64,000 nt of DNA from NCBI GenBank assembly GCA_002386525.1, contig DGIS01000001.1, positions 46,476 to 110,475 of the forward strand. Direction: 5' to 3'. The translations under genes and the position numbers were made by a program. Every line of letters begins with the position of its first letter. The first letter of the stretch is position 1. Below are positions 9,083-17,600 of this stretch, piece by piece. The stretch comes from Sphingobacterium sp. UBA4616. GTDB taxonomy: Bacteria; Bacteroidota; Bacteroidia; Sphingobacteriales; Sphingobacteriaceae. The notes beneath the pieces are model-generated. The model saw only the letters and a program-made list of their open reading frames with translations. It did not search any database and was not told where the DNA came from.

Positions 9083-10651
9083 ATGAAAATAGATGCAACG
9101 ATACCACTCGGAATAAAATCTTTGGGATTAGCACTTCTTTTATGGAGTACTCCCCGGGTTTTTGCTCAGCAAAAGGAAGCGATGGTTTCGTCGATTGTTC
9201 AGGAAGCAAATGCAAATTCGCAATTGGAAAAGTATGCATTTGAGCTGATCGACATGATTGGTCCTCGCCTTGTTGGGAGTCCACAAATGCAACAGGCGCA
9301 CGACTGGGTTGTTAGAAATTATAATTCGCTCGGAGCGCAGGCCCGTAATGAGCCTTATGGCGAATGGCGTTCTTGGGAGCGGGGTACTTCGCAAGTGACG
9401 ATGACCTATCCGCGCGTGAAGTCTTTGGAAGGTACACAATTGGCTTTCAGTCCGATGACAAAGGGGAAAGGTGTCGAGGGGGAGGTGGTGACTATGCCTT
9501 TGTTTCAGTCCCAGTCCGACTTTCAGTCGTGGCTTAGAACAGTCAAAGGGAAAATTGTGCTTATTGGCATGAATCCACTGTCGGGACGTTCAGATGCCAA
9601 CTGGAAGGAATCTGCTACTGCTCAAGGTTACGAAAAATACCAAACCTTAAAAAACGATCAGCTAAAAATGTGGGAGCGCAGTATGGTCTACACGGGAAGC
9701 ACTCGTCGGACATTGCCTTTAGTATTGGAAGAAGCTGGTGCAGTTGGTGTCATAGATTCTTACTGGACAGAGTTGCCGGGTATCACGCGTATTTTTGACG
9801 CAAAGTCTAAACAGATTCCCGTATTTAATGTGGGATTGGAAGATTATGGTCTGTTACACCGCATGGCAGAACATGGCGTCAGACCCCGGGTGTTGCTTCA
9901 GGGAAATTCAAAAGAACTTGGAATATCAAAAACCTATAATAGTATCGCCGAGATCAAAGGTAAGGAAAAGCCCAATGAATATGTTGTACTGTCGGCACAT
10001 TTAGATTCTTGGGACGGGGCCTCTGGCGCGACAGATAATGCTACAGGTGTGATTACCATGATGGAGGCCGTCCGTATTTTAAGGAAGGTTTATCCGGATA
10101 ATAAAAGAACAATTTTGGTCGGGAACTGGGGGAGTGAAGAGCAGGGGCTGAACGGTTCTTCCGCATTTGTCGAGGACCATCCTGAGCTTGCAAAAAATAT
10201 ACAGGTGGTGTGGAACCAGGATAATGGAACCGGTCGAATCGTTCGTATCGGGGGCAGTGGTTTTGAAAAATCCTACGAATACATTAGTCGTTGGCTGCAC
10301 TATCTACCTGAAGATTTTCGCAATGAAATTCAAACGAGTTTTCCCGGTATGCCAGGGACCGGCGGAAGTGATCACTCTTCTTTTGTTCAAAAAGGAATTC
10401 CGGCGTTTGGACTTTCCTCGACTTCTTGGGACTATGGTAAAGTGACCTGGCATACCAACCGTGATACTTACGATAAGATTGTATTTGATGAGGTGAAGCA
10501 AAATGCCATTATTGTTGCAATTTTGACTTACTTGGCCTGTGAAGAGCCGACATTGGTTTCACGCGACAAAATCACATTACCTATCGATAAAGATGGTAAG
10601 CCAGCAGCATGGCCAACGAATCTTCAGTCGAAAAGAACAAGCGGCAATTAG
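9083..10651 (+). CDS. exported M28-family zinc aminopeptidase with PA-like insert
   Basis: 522 residues. A basic N-terminus and hydrophobic stretch ending RVFAQQ give a signal peptide (cleavage near residue 28). The middle region (about 110-280) resembles a protease-associated domain. The metallopeptidase domain carries the M28 zinc site: HLDSWD, GATDNATG, the catalytic Glu in GSEEQGLNGS, a later NQDNGTGR, and GGSDHSSF. These match the cocatalytic di-zinc aminopeptidase/carboxypeptidase family, which trims N-terminal residues from peptides outside the cytoplasm. The following gene starts 2 bp after this stop, so the two are translationally coupled. Substrate preference cannot be read from sequence. 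Confidence 0.9.
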   Translation: MKIDATIPLGIKSLGLALLLWSTPRVFAQQKEAMVSSIVQEANANSQLEKYAFELIDMIGPRLVGSPQMQQAHDWVVRNYNSLGAQARNEPYGEWRSWERGTSQVTMTYPRVKSLEGTQLAFSPMTKGKGVEGEVVTMPLFQSQSDFQSWLRTVKGKIVLIGMNPLSGRSDANWKESATAQGYEKYQTLKNDQLKMWERSMVYTGSTRRTLPLVLEEAGAVGVIDSYWTELPGITRIFDAKSKQIPVFNVGLEDYGLLHRMAEHGVRPRVLLQGNSKELGISKTYNSIAEIKGKEKPNEYVVLSAHLDSWDGASGATDNATGVITMMEAVRILRKVYPDNKRTILVGNWGSEEQGLNGSSAFVEDHPELAKNIQVVWNQDNGTGRIVRIGGSGFEKSYEYISRWLHYLPEDFRNEIQTSFPGMPGTGGSDHSSFVQKGIPAFGLSSTSWDYGKVTWHTNRDTYDKIVFDEVKQNAIIVAILTYLACEEPTLVSRDKITLPIDKDGKPAAWPTNLQSKRTSGN

Positions 10652-10653
10652 CT

Positions 10654-11622
10654 ATGAAACAACTCATCTTAGTTTATCTATTTCTCGTATGCGGTCTTTT
10701 TTCTTTTGGACAGACTTCATTTGTCAATTTAGAAAACTACAGGACCGAGTGGCTGATCCTTCGCGAAAATGACCGATCTTTGGTGGGTATTCGAAGTTTC
10801 ACATCGAATGCTGTAAAATATTACCTCACGGTAGATCCTACTACACTGCAGACGCGTGTAGTAGGTGGTCGATCGGTAAGCGTGCGCTATAATGATGCGA
10901 ATCAGGTTAATAAAAGTTTAAAGGGTTCTGTATATGAAAGCTGTTTTTCCTTCGTTAGGAAAACGGAGAATAACTTACAGGATGCTGGTCTGAATTTTAG
11001 CCTTCCTAAAGAAGCGGGTATTAATTTGACAATCGATTTATGCCCTTCACATAAGCCCTTGGATAAAACTATTTTTGAAGATCTTCTATTGGCGTTTAAG
11101 GGTGTCGATGGTACTTTGCCATTGGCAGTTTCTGTTTCGGGTAAATGGATGCTGAATCATGGGGCTGATCTGGAATGGCTGAAGTCGCTGGCAGGAAAAG
11201 GTATCAAGATTACCTGGATCAATCATACGTATGACCATGTCTTTAACAATCATCCACTGTCGTCCAATTTTCTGCTTTCTAAAAATACGGATCTAAGATT
11301 TGAAGTGTTGGAAAATGAAAAATTGATGCTGAAGAATGGCCTTATGCCTTCGGTGTTTTTCCGTTGTCCGGGCTTGGTTTCAGATCGCCGAATTATTGAA
11401 CACTTGATATCTTATGGTCTCCTTGCCGTTGGCTCGGATGCCTGGCTGGCTAAGGGGCAACAGGCGAAGAATGGAAGTATTGTCCTGATTCACGGTAACG
11501 GAAACGAGGAGCTTGGGGTACACGACTTTATCAAATTACTCCAGACAGAATCGCAGGCAATAAAAACGAAGCATTGGACATTGTATAGTTTGTCTGAAGG
11601 CTTAGATCAAAATGAGCACTAG
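10654..11622 (+). CDS. exported polysaccharide-deacetylase-like (NodB-fold) protein
   Basis: 322 residues from ATG 10654, chosen because it directly gives a signal peptide (MKQLILVYLFLVCGLFSFGQ) and sits 2 bp behind the upstream stop; a longer in-frame start at 10609 would lie inside the peptidase gene. The second half shows NodB-like elements in order: LTIDLCPSHKP, WINHTYDH, FFRCPGLVSD, LAVGSDAW and IVLIHGNGNE. In true deacetylases the metal site is D-D-H-x3-5-H; here the first motif is TIDLCPS instead of TFDD and only INHTYDH gives an H...H pair, so activity is uncertain. The pairing with an M28 peptidase suggests an envelope or nutrient-degradation role, which is inference. Its TAG stop overlaps the stop of the convergent gene. 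Confidence 0.7.
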   Translation: MKQLILVYLFLVCGLFSFGQTSFVNLENYRTEWLILRENDRSLVGIRSFTSNAVKYYLTVDPTTLQTRVVGGRSVSVRYNDANQVNKSLKGSVYESCFSFVRKTENNLQDAGLNFSLPKEAGINLTIDLCPSHKPLDKTIFEDLLLAFKGVDGTLPLAVSVSGKWMLNHGADLEWLKSLAGKGIKITWINHTYDHVFNNHPLSSNFLLSKNTDLRFEVLENEKLMLKNGLMPSVFFRCPGLVSDRRIIEHLISYGLLAVGSDAWLAKGQQAKNGSIVLIHGNGNEELGVHDFIKLLQTESQAIKTKHWTLYSLSEGLDQNEH

Positions 11623-12230
11623 CCATTAAATAGCTTATTTCTTACGATCGTTTTACCTTGACGGAGTAAAATAGCATGATAAAAGCTGGGTATATCATTT
11701 GACCAGTTTTTAAGTATTAGGATGATTGCAACAATCTCCAGGCGGGTTATTAATCCTATCCAGACTGTTAATTGGAATAGGATGGTGGATTGGCCGTGGA
11801 GTAGTAATTCGATTAAAAATGCGAATAAAAAAAGTGTCCAGACCTTGGCTCCGATAGAGTGTGTTGCGATTTCTTTTTTGAACTTGATGAAGCTAATGAT
11901 GTAGGTTAATGCTTCTGATCCGATCAGGGTCAAGATCAATGCGGCATTATCTTTAAAAAAATCGGGATTGCTCAGGTAGGCTGCCAGGCAGATACAGCAG
12001 AAAAATAACAGGTCCACACTTGAATCCCAGCGTCTTAACAAGGCGGTAGCGACGCCCAATCTTCGGGCAATGATACCGTCAAAAATATCACTCAATAATC
12101 CGATGATTAGGAAAGAAATAGCATACCAGTTGAAATGATCAATCTGGAGCCAGTACAAGAGGATAAGCAACGGTCCTAGAATAAGGCGAAGTAATATCAG
12201 GATAAATGGAATGTGTCTTTTCGATAGCAA
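11619..12230 (-). CDS. CDP-alcohol phosphatidyltransferase family membrane protein
   Basis: 203 residues with about six hydrophobic segments. The family motif D-x2-D-G-x2-A-R-x8-G-x3-D-x3-D is present as D48, D51, G52, A55, R56, D69 and D73, but the glycine position (65) is leucine. The family makes phospholipids by moving a CDP-linked diacylglycerol or alcohol phosphate onto an alcohol in the inner membrane (PgsA, PssA and related enzymes). Which product this enzyme makes cannot be told. The stop codons of this gene and the convergent deacetylase-like gene share the palindrome CTAG at 11619-11622. Standing alone with no lipid-synthesis neighbour, it may be a paralogue of the housekeeping enzyme. 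Confidence 0.85.
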   Translation of the reverse strand: MLSKRHIPFILILLRLILGPLLILLYWLQIDHFNWYAISFLIIGLLSDIFDGIIARRLGVATALLRRWDSSVDLLFFCCICLAAYLSNPDFFKDNAALILTLIGSEALTYIISFIKFKKEIATHSIGAKVWTLFLFAFLIELLLHGQSTILFQLTVWIGLITRLEIVAIILILKNWSNDIPSFYHAILLRQGKTIVRNKLFNG

Positions 12231-12284
12231 TGTTTACTTGGTTAAAACAGTCTGTCTAAAGATAGTTATTGTTCGTTAAAATAC

Positions 12285-12314
12285 AAAAAGGCCAATCAGT
12301 TGATTAGCCTTTTT
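12285..12314 (-). terminator. hairpin terminator of the S9 peptidase gene
   Basis: Nearly perfect inverted repeat of 14-bp arms (one mismatch) around a GT loop, starting with A5 and ending with T5. It lies 40 bp beyond the stop of the S9 peptidase gene on the minus strand, where the A run becomes the U tract. Confidence 0.8.
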
Positions 12315-12353
12315 GTTGTATTAAAAATCGTGACTCTTCTTGGCTTTTTTTAA

Positions 12354-14537
12354 CTAAGAAGGGTTTTTAAGATGTTGATTAAAATAGTCAGCAATTTTTT
12401 CGTACATATGGATACGGTCTTTCCCCATCACATTGTGTTCGTGCGTAGGGTATAGAAAATAATCTACTTGCTTACCGGCTTTAATGCAGGCTTCTAAAAA
12501 CTCCATGCTATTTTGCTGTACAACAACAGGGTCTTGTGCACCGTGAATAATCAATAGTCTTCCTTTCAGCTGATCGGCTTTATTGAGCAGTGATGTTAAT
12601 TTATAGCCTTCTGGATTTTCCTGTGGAGTGTCCATGTAACGCTCTCCATACATCACTTCATAAAATTTCCAGTCGATGACTGGACCTCCTGCTACTGCAG
12701 CCTTGAAGATCTCGTTGTGGTGCAGCATGAAGGAAGTGGTCATGAATCCACCGAAGCTCCAGCCAAAAATACCCATCCGTTGTTGGTCAACAAAAGATTT
12801 TGATTTAAGGAATTCTATTCCTTTCATTTGATCGGCCATTTCATTTTGGCCGAGGTTGCGATGGGTAGCGGTGTAAAAATCCCGACCTCTGTAATTGGTG
12901 CCGCGATTGTCCATCGTGAAGACGATATAACCTTGCTGGGCCATATAGATGTCGAAGTAACCTGCTCCGCCTAACCATTTGTTAGACACCAACTGTGAGT
13001 GTGATCCGCCATATAAATAGTACATGACCGGGTATTTCTTGGCAGGATCGAAATCGTTGGGGTAAATGATACGTCCTGTCAAAGGGTATTTTCCATCTGC
13101 AGAAGTTAATTGTACAAATTCGATTTTAGGATCATTTATTTTCCCCGTAAAAGGGTTTTCGGCATTGACTAAGGTTGTTTCTTTAGCAGATTTGATGTTC
13201 TTGATCTGAACTTTATTAGGTGTTTTTAAATTGCTGTATTGATCGTAGATATACTTGCCGTCGTCACTTAAGGCAGCATGGTGCATACCAGATTCATGTG
13301 TTAACTGAATCGTCTTACCCGATTTTAGATCAACTTCGAATAATTGGCGATCCAAACCATTATTGGTTACGCCGGTATAACTTACTTTGTTGCCATCGGC
13401 CGAGAAGTCGAGCAATGTTTCCATGACGATGTCTTTATAGCCTAACTTTTTAATCAAATTACCGTTAGTATTGTATAGGTAAAGCTGATTGTAACCATCC
13501 TTGTCAGATTGATAAAGGAATTGATCTGGTTTGTTTGGTAAAAATGTTAACGGGTTTTCAGGTTCAACCCAGGTTGTTGCAGTTTCTTCAAATAATGTTT
13601 TGACGAAGGAACCATTTTCAGCATTGTATTTGTTGACTTTAAGGTCATTTTGTCCGCGGTTAAGGAGTCCGACATAGATGTATTTTCCAGAAGGATCCCA
13701 GGTAACCATGGTGAGATACTGCTCTGAATGCTCACCGGTTTGAAGTGTCACTTTTTGTCCAGTGGTGGTATTGTAAACTACCAAAGAAACTTCTTCTGAT
13801 TTTTGCCCTGCCATTGGGTATTTTATCCATTTGATGTCCGCAATTCTGGAGCTCCATTGTGGTAAAGGATAATTGGCTACCATAGTTTCATCTTTACGGT
13901 AGTAAAGTAGTTTGTCATTCTGATTGTTCCACCACATTCCTTTCTTGATACCAAATTCCTGACGGTGTGTGTAATCGCTTCCATTGACAATCCCTTTATT
14001 GCTGTCATCTGTTACAGCAGTAATTTTGCCATTCTTGTCAATAACTTCAATGTTGTTTTCGACTAAGTAAGCGATTTTAGAAAAGTCCGAACTTACTTCA
14101 CGATTCGCACCTTTGTTGTCATTGCCGATAAAGCTTTCAATAGTTTTTGATTGAATGTTGTAAGTTACGGAGTACGTTTTATCTTGTCCTTCAACCTGAA
14201 GTAAGAGCGAATTTCCGTCATGCCATTTATATTCAAAAGGAAACATCCGAAGACTGAATGAGTCATTTGGAATAGCCGCCTTTAAAGCGGTTTCAAGGTC
14301 CGTTTTAGATGCCAGAGTTGTCTCGCTCCAATTGTTTGTCGAGCTTTTCGATAATAGATTCTGGTATGATTTATCGAGATAGGAGATGGTGCTGGATTTT
14401 GGGATCCACGACACACCAACGATCGATGTCGGCGCATAGGTGCGGGGGCCAAAGACTGTTTCTTCTAAATTGAGGTTGCGTTGTGCATAGCTGCCTAAGG
14501 AGCTTGCCAACAAGAAGAATAGCGCAATTCTTTTCAT
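12354..14537 (-). CDS. exported S9-family serine peptidase, dipeptidyl-peptidase IV type
   Basis: 727 residues. A signal peptide (MKRIALFFLLASSLGSYAQ) is followed by a beta-propeller N-terminal domain (about 60-480) and a C-terminal alpha/beta hydrolase. The nucleophile is Ser594 in GWSFGG; the acid is in IHGAQDPVV and the histidine in PTHEHNV. The propeller contains YYRKDET and WNNQND blocks typical of DPP IV-like enzymes, and GERYMDTPQENPEGY matches Bacteroidota DPP IV. The family releases X-Pro or X-Ala dipeptides from peptide N-termini in the periplasm. Single-gene unit with its own terminator; a DUF1080 gene lies upstream on the same strand after 264 bp. Confidence 0.92.
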   Translation of the reverse strand: MKRIALFFLLASSLGSYAQRNLNLEETVFGPRTYAPTSIVGVSWIPKSSTISYLDKSYQNLLSKSSTNNWSETTLASKTDLETALKAAIPNDSFSLRMFPFEYKWHDGNSLLLQVEGQDKTYSVTYNIQSKTIESFIGNDNKGANREVSSDFSKIAYLVENNIEVIDKNGKITAVTDDSNKGIVNGSDYTHRQEFGIKKGMWWNNQNDKLLYYRKDETMVANYPLPQWSSRIADIKWIKYPMAGQKSEEVSLVVYNTTTGQKVTLQTGEHSEQYLTMVTWDPSGKYIYVGLLNRGQNDLKVNKYNAENGSFVKTLFEETATTWVEPENPLTFLPNKPDQFLYQSDKDGYNQLYLYNTNGNLIKKLGYKDIVMETLLDFSADGNKVSYTGVTNNGLDRQLFEVDLKSGKTIQLTHESGMHHAALSDDGKYIYDQYSNLKTPNKVQIKNIKSAKETTLVNAENPFTGKINDPKIEFVQLTSADGKYPLTGRIIYPNDFDPAKKYPVMYYLYGGSHSQLVSNKWLGGAGYFDIYMAQQGYIVFTMDNRGTNYRGRDFYTATHRNLGQNEMADQMKGIEFLKSKSFVDQQRMGIFGWSFGGFMTTSFMLHHNEIFKAAVAGGPVIDWKFYEVMYGERYMDTPQENPEGYKLTSLLNKADQLKGRLLIIHGAQDPVVVQQNSMEFLEACIKAGKQVDYFLYPTHEHNVMGKDRIHMYEKIADYFNQHLKNPS

Positions 14538-14698
14538 TAAGCTGTAATATTTTGTGAAAGTTTATTCTCAACGGCATATGTGAACCCGTTCTAACGGTTG
14601 TTTTGCGCTTTGCTCTACACACTTCGAACTAAGAGGTCTGCTGCGGGCAAAAAATTAATGCACAAAGAACGTAGTATATTCCGTTTTATTTTAACATT

Positions 14699-14730
14699 TA
14701 TAGGGCTAAAATTAGGGAAATAGCCCTATA
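14699..14730. repeat. perfect 10-bp inverted repeat, hairpin
   Basis: TATAGGGCTA (14699-14708) and TAGCCCTATA (14721-14730) around a 12-bp loop, in the gap between the DUF1080 gene and the S9 peptidase gene (both minus strand). There is no T tract on either side, so it is a weak terminator candidate for the DUF1080 gene or a regulatory hairpin in the leader of the peptidase transcript. Confidence 0.5.
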
Positions 14731-14801
14731 AAACCTAATACAGAATTGTTGCTTTTGTAACTAAAATTGCTTGCTGCAAACCTTTACTTCTTGCTGGTTT
14801 G

Positions 14802-15530
14802 CTACAATTTACGTAACCATATGTTTCGGAATTGAACCAGATCACCATGATCCTGTAGCATGATCGGGCCTGGACCGTGGCTTACTTGCTTGGGCAGTCC
14901 TATATACTCTGTAGTACCCTCGATTTGGGTGTTGTTTTGCACTAATACGCCATTATGTAGCACGGTTACAGTTCCTTTACAGATTAATATTCCGTCTTTA
15001 CTGAATTGGGGGGCTTTGTAAATAATATCATACACATGCCATTTGTCTGGCGCAATTACCTGTGCCAGTGGTGGACGCTGCTTGTAAAGACTTCCTGCTC
15101 CACCGTTGACATAAGTCGGATTGTTGTTGTTGTCCAGTACCTGAATCTCATATAGCCCTTGTAAAAAAATTCCGCTATTGCCTCTTCCTTGCCCCTCACC
15201 TTTGATTACTTCGGGGCTTTTCCATTCCACATGCAGTTGGAAATCGGTGAAATGTTCGTTGGTTTCTATGGCTCCAGCTCCGGGTTTTACTTCGAGTACA
15301 TTATTGTTCACCGTCCAGTTGGCTTGCCCTTTTTCACCTTTCCATTTACTGAGATCCTTGCCGTTAAAAAGGACAATGGCATCGCTCGGTATGCCATGAT
15401 CGATTGTTATGGTTGGAGGGACAGGGCTGTAATATTCCGTGTCAGTGGGTTTCATATTGGTCTGGGCATGTAGCCCTGTCGCGCCAAATAAGAGTGTTAA
15501 TGCTATCGCTGAGGATAAAAAAGAGTTCAT
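14802..15530 (-). CDS. exported DUF1080 (3-keto-disaccharide hydrolase-like) protein
   Basis: 242 residues with a signal peptide ending HAQT near residue 23. The body is a single jelly-roll domain of the DUF1080/3-keto-disaccharide hydrolase family: IVLFNGKDLSKWKGE, LHVEWKSPE, GNSGIFLQGLYEIQVLD, WHVYDIIYKAP and VLHNGVLVQ, ending FRNIWLRKL. These domains are abundant in Bacteroidota and Planctomycetota; some members hydrolyse 3-keto-glycosides in sugar catabolism and others may just bind glycans. Predicted periplasmic or outer-membrane associated. A sugar isomerase-like exported protein is present elsewhere in the window (49283) but not adjacent. The exact substrate is unknown. Confidence 0.88.
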   Translation of the reverse strand: MNSFLSSAIALTLLFGATGLHAQTNMKPTDTEYYSPVPPTITIDHGIPSDAIVLFNGKDLSKWKGEKGQANWTVNNNVLEVKPGAGAIETNEHFTDFQLHVEWKSPEVIKGEGQGRGNSGIFLQGLYEIQVLDNNNNPTYVNGGAGSLYKQRPPLAQVIAPDKWHVYDIIYKAPQFSKDGILICKGTVTVLHNGVLVQNNTQIEGTTEYIGLPKQVSHGPGPIMLQDHGDLVQFRNIWLRKL

Positions 15531-15603
15531 CTGTTGGGGTTTTGGTAATGGTTAAATATACAAATAATCCCTTTTGTATGGAACAATTTCCTTAGGTTTG
15601 TAC

Positions 15604-15972
15604 ATGGCAACCATTTTACAGACAGTATCACTAAAAGAAGCGCGATTCTATGCACCGATAGGTTATTATGAAGAAGAACAGGTGTTAGGTAACGAATTTT
15701 TTGTCTCTATTGACGTATGTTTTCCATTTCTGAATTTGGAGACGGAGAATTTGAAAAATACGCTCAATTACGAGGAACTTTACCAGATTACCGCCAGCGT
15801 AATGCGACCTAAACGAAAATTGCTTGAATCTGCTGCGTCAGAAATATTGGATCAGATTCGAAATAGGGTATCCCATGCTGTAACGATCGAAGTCGTAATA
15901 CGAAAATCAAATCCTCCTTTCGGCGGCGATCTTGCCTGCTCACAAGTCAGTCTTAACTATTTCAAGGATTAA
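15604..15972 (+). CDS. folB: dihydroneopterin aldolase
   Basis: 122 residues from ATG 15604 (MATILQTVSLKEARFYAPIG); an upstream in-frame ATG at 15574 would overlap the divergent promoter region and adds non-conserved residues. The family pattern is clear: FYAPIGYYEEEQVLGNEFFVS with the conserved Glu of the active site, LNYEELYQI, LLESAASEILDQI, and VVIRKSNPPFGG. FolB is a small homo-octameric cytosolic enzyme that converts dihydroneopterin to 6-hydroxymethyl-dihydropterin and glycolaldehyde in folate synthesis. The following AAA ATPase gene starts 79 bp later and may share the transcript, but has no known link to folate. Confidence 0.9.
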   Translation: MATILQTVSLKEARFYAPIGYYEEEQVLGNEFFVSIDVCFPFLNLETENLKNTLNYEELYQITASVMRPKRKLLESAASEILDQIRNRVSHAVTIEVVIRKSNPPFGGDLACSQVSLNYFKD

Positions 15973-16050
15973 AACCAAACTGGATCAGCCGTATGTCGCC
16001 TGAAAGATTTAGTTTTAGCAACCGTTATTTGAATGTCTTAAAAGTATACT

Positions 16051-16761
16051 ATGAATATTTTTGATCTGGTCATTGCTGAAAAAGAAAAGATCGCTTTGGA
16101 AGCGGTTTTCTTACAGGAAGAAAGTCGTCAGAAGCTTTTGCAGCTCATTAAAGAGCATCGTTATATCAAAGAGCTTGCACAATATGGTCTGCCGGTCAGC
16201 AATAAGATTTTACTGTATGGTTATTCTGGCTGTGGAAAAACCACAACGGCCAAAGCCCTGGCAACGGCGCTCGACAAACCCATTTATGTGTTGAATTTGA
16301 GCAATCTTATTTCGTCTCGTATTGGGGAGACTTCGCAACACTTGAAACAGGTCTTCGACAAAGCGGGGCGCGAAAAGGCCGTTTTGTTTTTAGACGAATT
16401 CGACCAGATTGGCAAGGCACGGATTAGTGAAGAGAAGGATGTGGGTGAAATGCGCCGCCTTGTAAATTCCATTATCCAGCTGATCGATTATTTTCCTGCT
16501 GAAGCGGTATTGGTTGCTGCTACGAATCATCCCGAGATATTGGACACCGCCATCATTCGACGTTTTCAGCTTCGTCTGGCGTTTGAGTTACCGACCAACG
16601 GGCAGTTAGATGCCTATTATGAAAACCTGTTTATGCCTTTTCCACAGTATGCTGAAGTCGTTCCTCGGCGCTATGGGATTTCTTATGCAGAGGCCAAAGA
16701 TTATATTTACGATGCCGTCAAATCCTTGGTGATTGCTGCGCTAGAAAACCATGAAATTTAA
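16051..16761 (+). CDS. small stand-alone AAA-family ATPase
   Basis: 236 residues. Walker A is GYSGCGKT at 57-64, Walker B VLFLDEFD at 111-118, and a sensor-1 Asn lies in AATNHPE (N159), with an arginine pair in IIRRF that fits an arginine finger/sensor 2 position. The layout is a classical AAA module preceded by a short N-terminal helix region (1-50) and followed by a small helical lid, with no protease, zinc or membrane domain. Similar short ATPases occur as free-standing proteins or as partners in stress and plasmid systems; the partner here is not known. An hsp20 gene lies 226 bp downstream, which may hint at a stress context, but a likely hairpin separates them. Confidence 0.8.
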   Translation: MNIFDLVIAEKEKIALEAVFLQEESRQKLLQLIKEHRYIKELAQYGLPVSNKILLYGYSGCGKTTTAKALATALDKPIYVLNLSNLISSRIGETSQHLKQVFDKAGREKAVLFLDEFDQIGKARISEEKDVGEMRRLVNSIIQLIDYFPAEAVLVAATNHPEILDTAIIRRFQLRLAFELPTNGQLDAYYENLFMPFPQYAEVVPRRYGISYAEAKDYIYDAVKSLVIAALENHEI

Positions 16762-16848
16762 CGTTTTTTTGAATACGTGTGTCGCTGTGCTTTTCTGTGC
16801 ATAGCAAGGTGAAGGGGGAGCCTAAACCGTCATATTGCGTCCTGATGT

Positions 16849-16892
16849 AGACAAAATGACATTTATTTTTATTGATGAGTGTCATTTTGTCT
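16849..16892. promoter_or_regulatory. 13-bp perfect inverted repeat upstream of hsp20
   Basis: AGACAAAATGACA (16849-16861) and TGTCATTTTGTCT (16880-16892) with an 18-bp AT-rich loop, ending 95 bp before the Hsp20 start codon. It does not match the CIRCE consensus. It could be an operator for a heat-shock regulator or the terminator of the AAA ATPase transcript, although no T run follows. Confidence 0.5.
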
Positions 16893-16973
16893 CTAAAATA
16901 GCTATGGTACGCAAATTGAATAATTCCTCTCAAATAGTTAGAACAAAAAAGCTTAACAATAAAACAAAAAATT

Positions 16974-16980
16974 AGGAGGA
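16974..16980 (+). promoter_or_regulatory. strong Shine-Dalgarno site of hsp20
   Basis: AGGAGGA ends 7 bp before ATG 16988. Most genes in this window lack such a site, so this one stands out and fixes the start codon; it fits a protein needed in large amounts under stress. Confidence 0.8.
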
Positions 16981-16987
16981 CAAAAAA

Positions 16988-17431
16988 ATGGCATTAATTA
17001 AATTCCCATCAAAAAGTTTAAATACTGATGCAGTAAATCCATTTGTAAACACTGTATTTGATAATTTATTCAATGATAATTTTATTTCAGATCGTTTGGT
17101 ATCTCGTGTTCCGGCGGTAAATATATCAGAAACCGAGAAATCCTTCAAAGTTGAAATGGCTGCGCCCGGATTGGATAAGTCTGATTTTAAGATCAATGTA
17201 GACAAAAATCTGATTACGATTTCGGCAGAGAAAAAGGAAGAAACTGTCAGTGAAGAAAAATTATACAGTAAAAAAGAATTCAATTATTCATCGTTCTCGC
17301 GCTCGTTTACTTTGCCGGATACGGTAGACTACAGCAGTATTGAGGCTGCGTATGAAGGAGGGATATTGATTTTGACTGTGGGCAAGAAAGAGGATGCAAT
17401 TATCGCTAAGCGTTTAATTGAAGTGAAGTAA
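16988..17431 (+). CDS. Hsp20/alpha-crystallin small heat-shock protein
   Basis: 147 residues. The alpha-crystallin domain runs from about 40 to 140: PAVNISETEKSFKVEMAAPG, FKINVDKNLITISAEK, FNYSSFSRSFTLPDTVD and the C-terminal GGILILTVGKKE. A C-terminal IxI-type tail is not obvious (the protein ends KRLIEVK). Small heat-shock proteins bind unfolding proteins without ATP and hold them for refolding by DnaK/ClpB. The gene is monocistronic, with a strong ribosome-binding site, a conspicuous inverted repeat upstream and a perfect hairpin terminator downstream, all consistent with stress-induced expression. Confidence 0.95.
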   Translation: MALIKFPSKSLNTDAVNPFVNTVFDNLFNDNFISDRLVSRVPAVNISETEKSFKVEMAAPGLDKSDFKINVDKNLITISAEKKEETVSEEKLYSKKEFNYSSFSRSFTLPDTVDYSSIEAAYEGGILILTVGKKEDAIIAKRLIEVK

Positions 17432-17530
17432 TTGAGAAGAGTCGTACAGCATATCCGCTTTTGAGATGACCGAAAGAACGAGAGAAGAAGAATAAAGGAA
17501 AATAGTTTTTAGGTTTAGTTTATGTTTTAA

Positions 17531-17568
17531 TCCCTTGGAACCTGATTTGTGTTCCAAGGGATTTTTTC
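17531..17568. terminator. bidirectional hairpin terminator
   Basis: TCCCTTGGAAC (17531-17541) pairs perfectly with GTTCCAAGGGA (17551-17561), followed by TTTTTT. It lies between the convergent hsp20 (+) and thioesterase (-) genes. Confidence 0.88.
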
Positions 17569-17600
17569 TTTTGTATCAGTTTGCTGGTATTTTAAATAAA

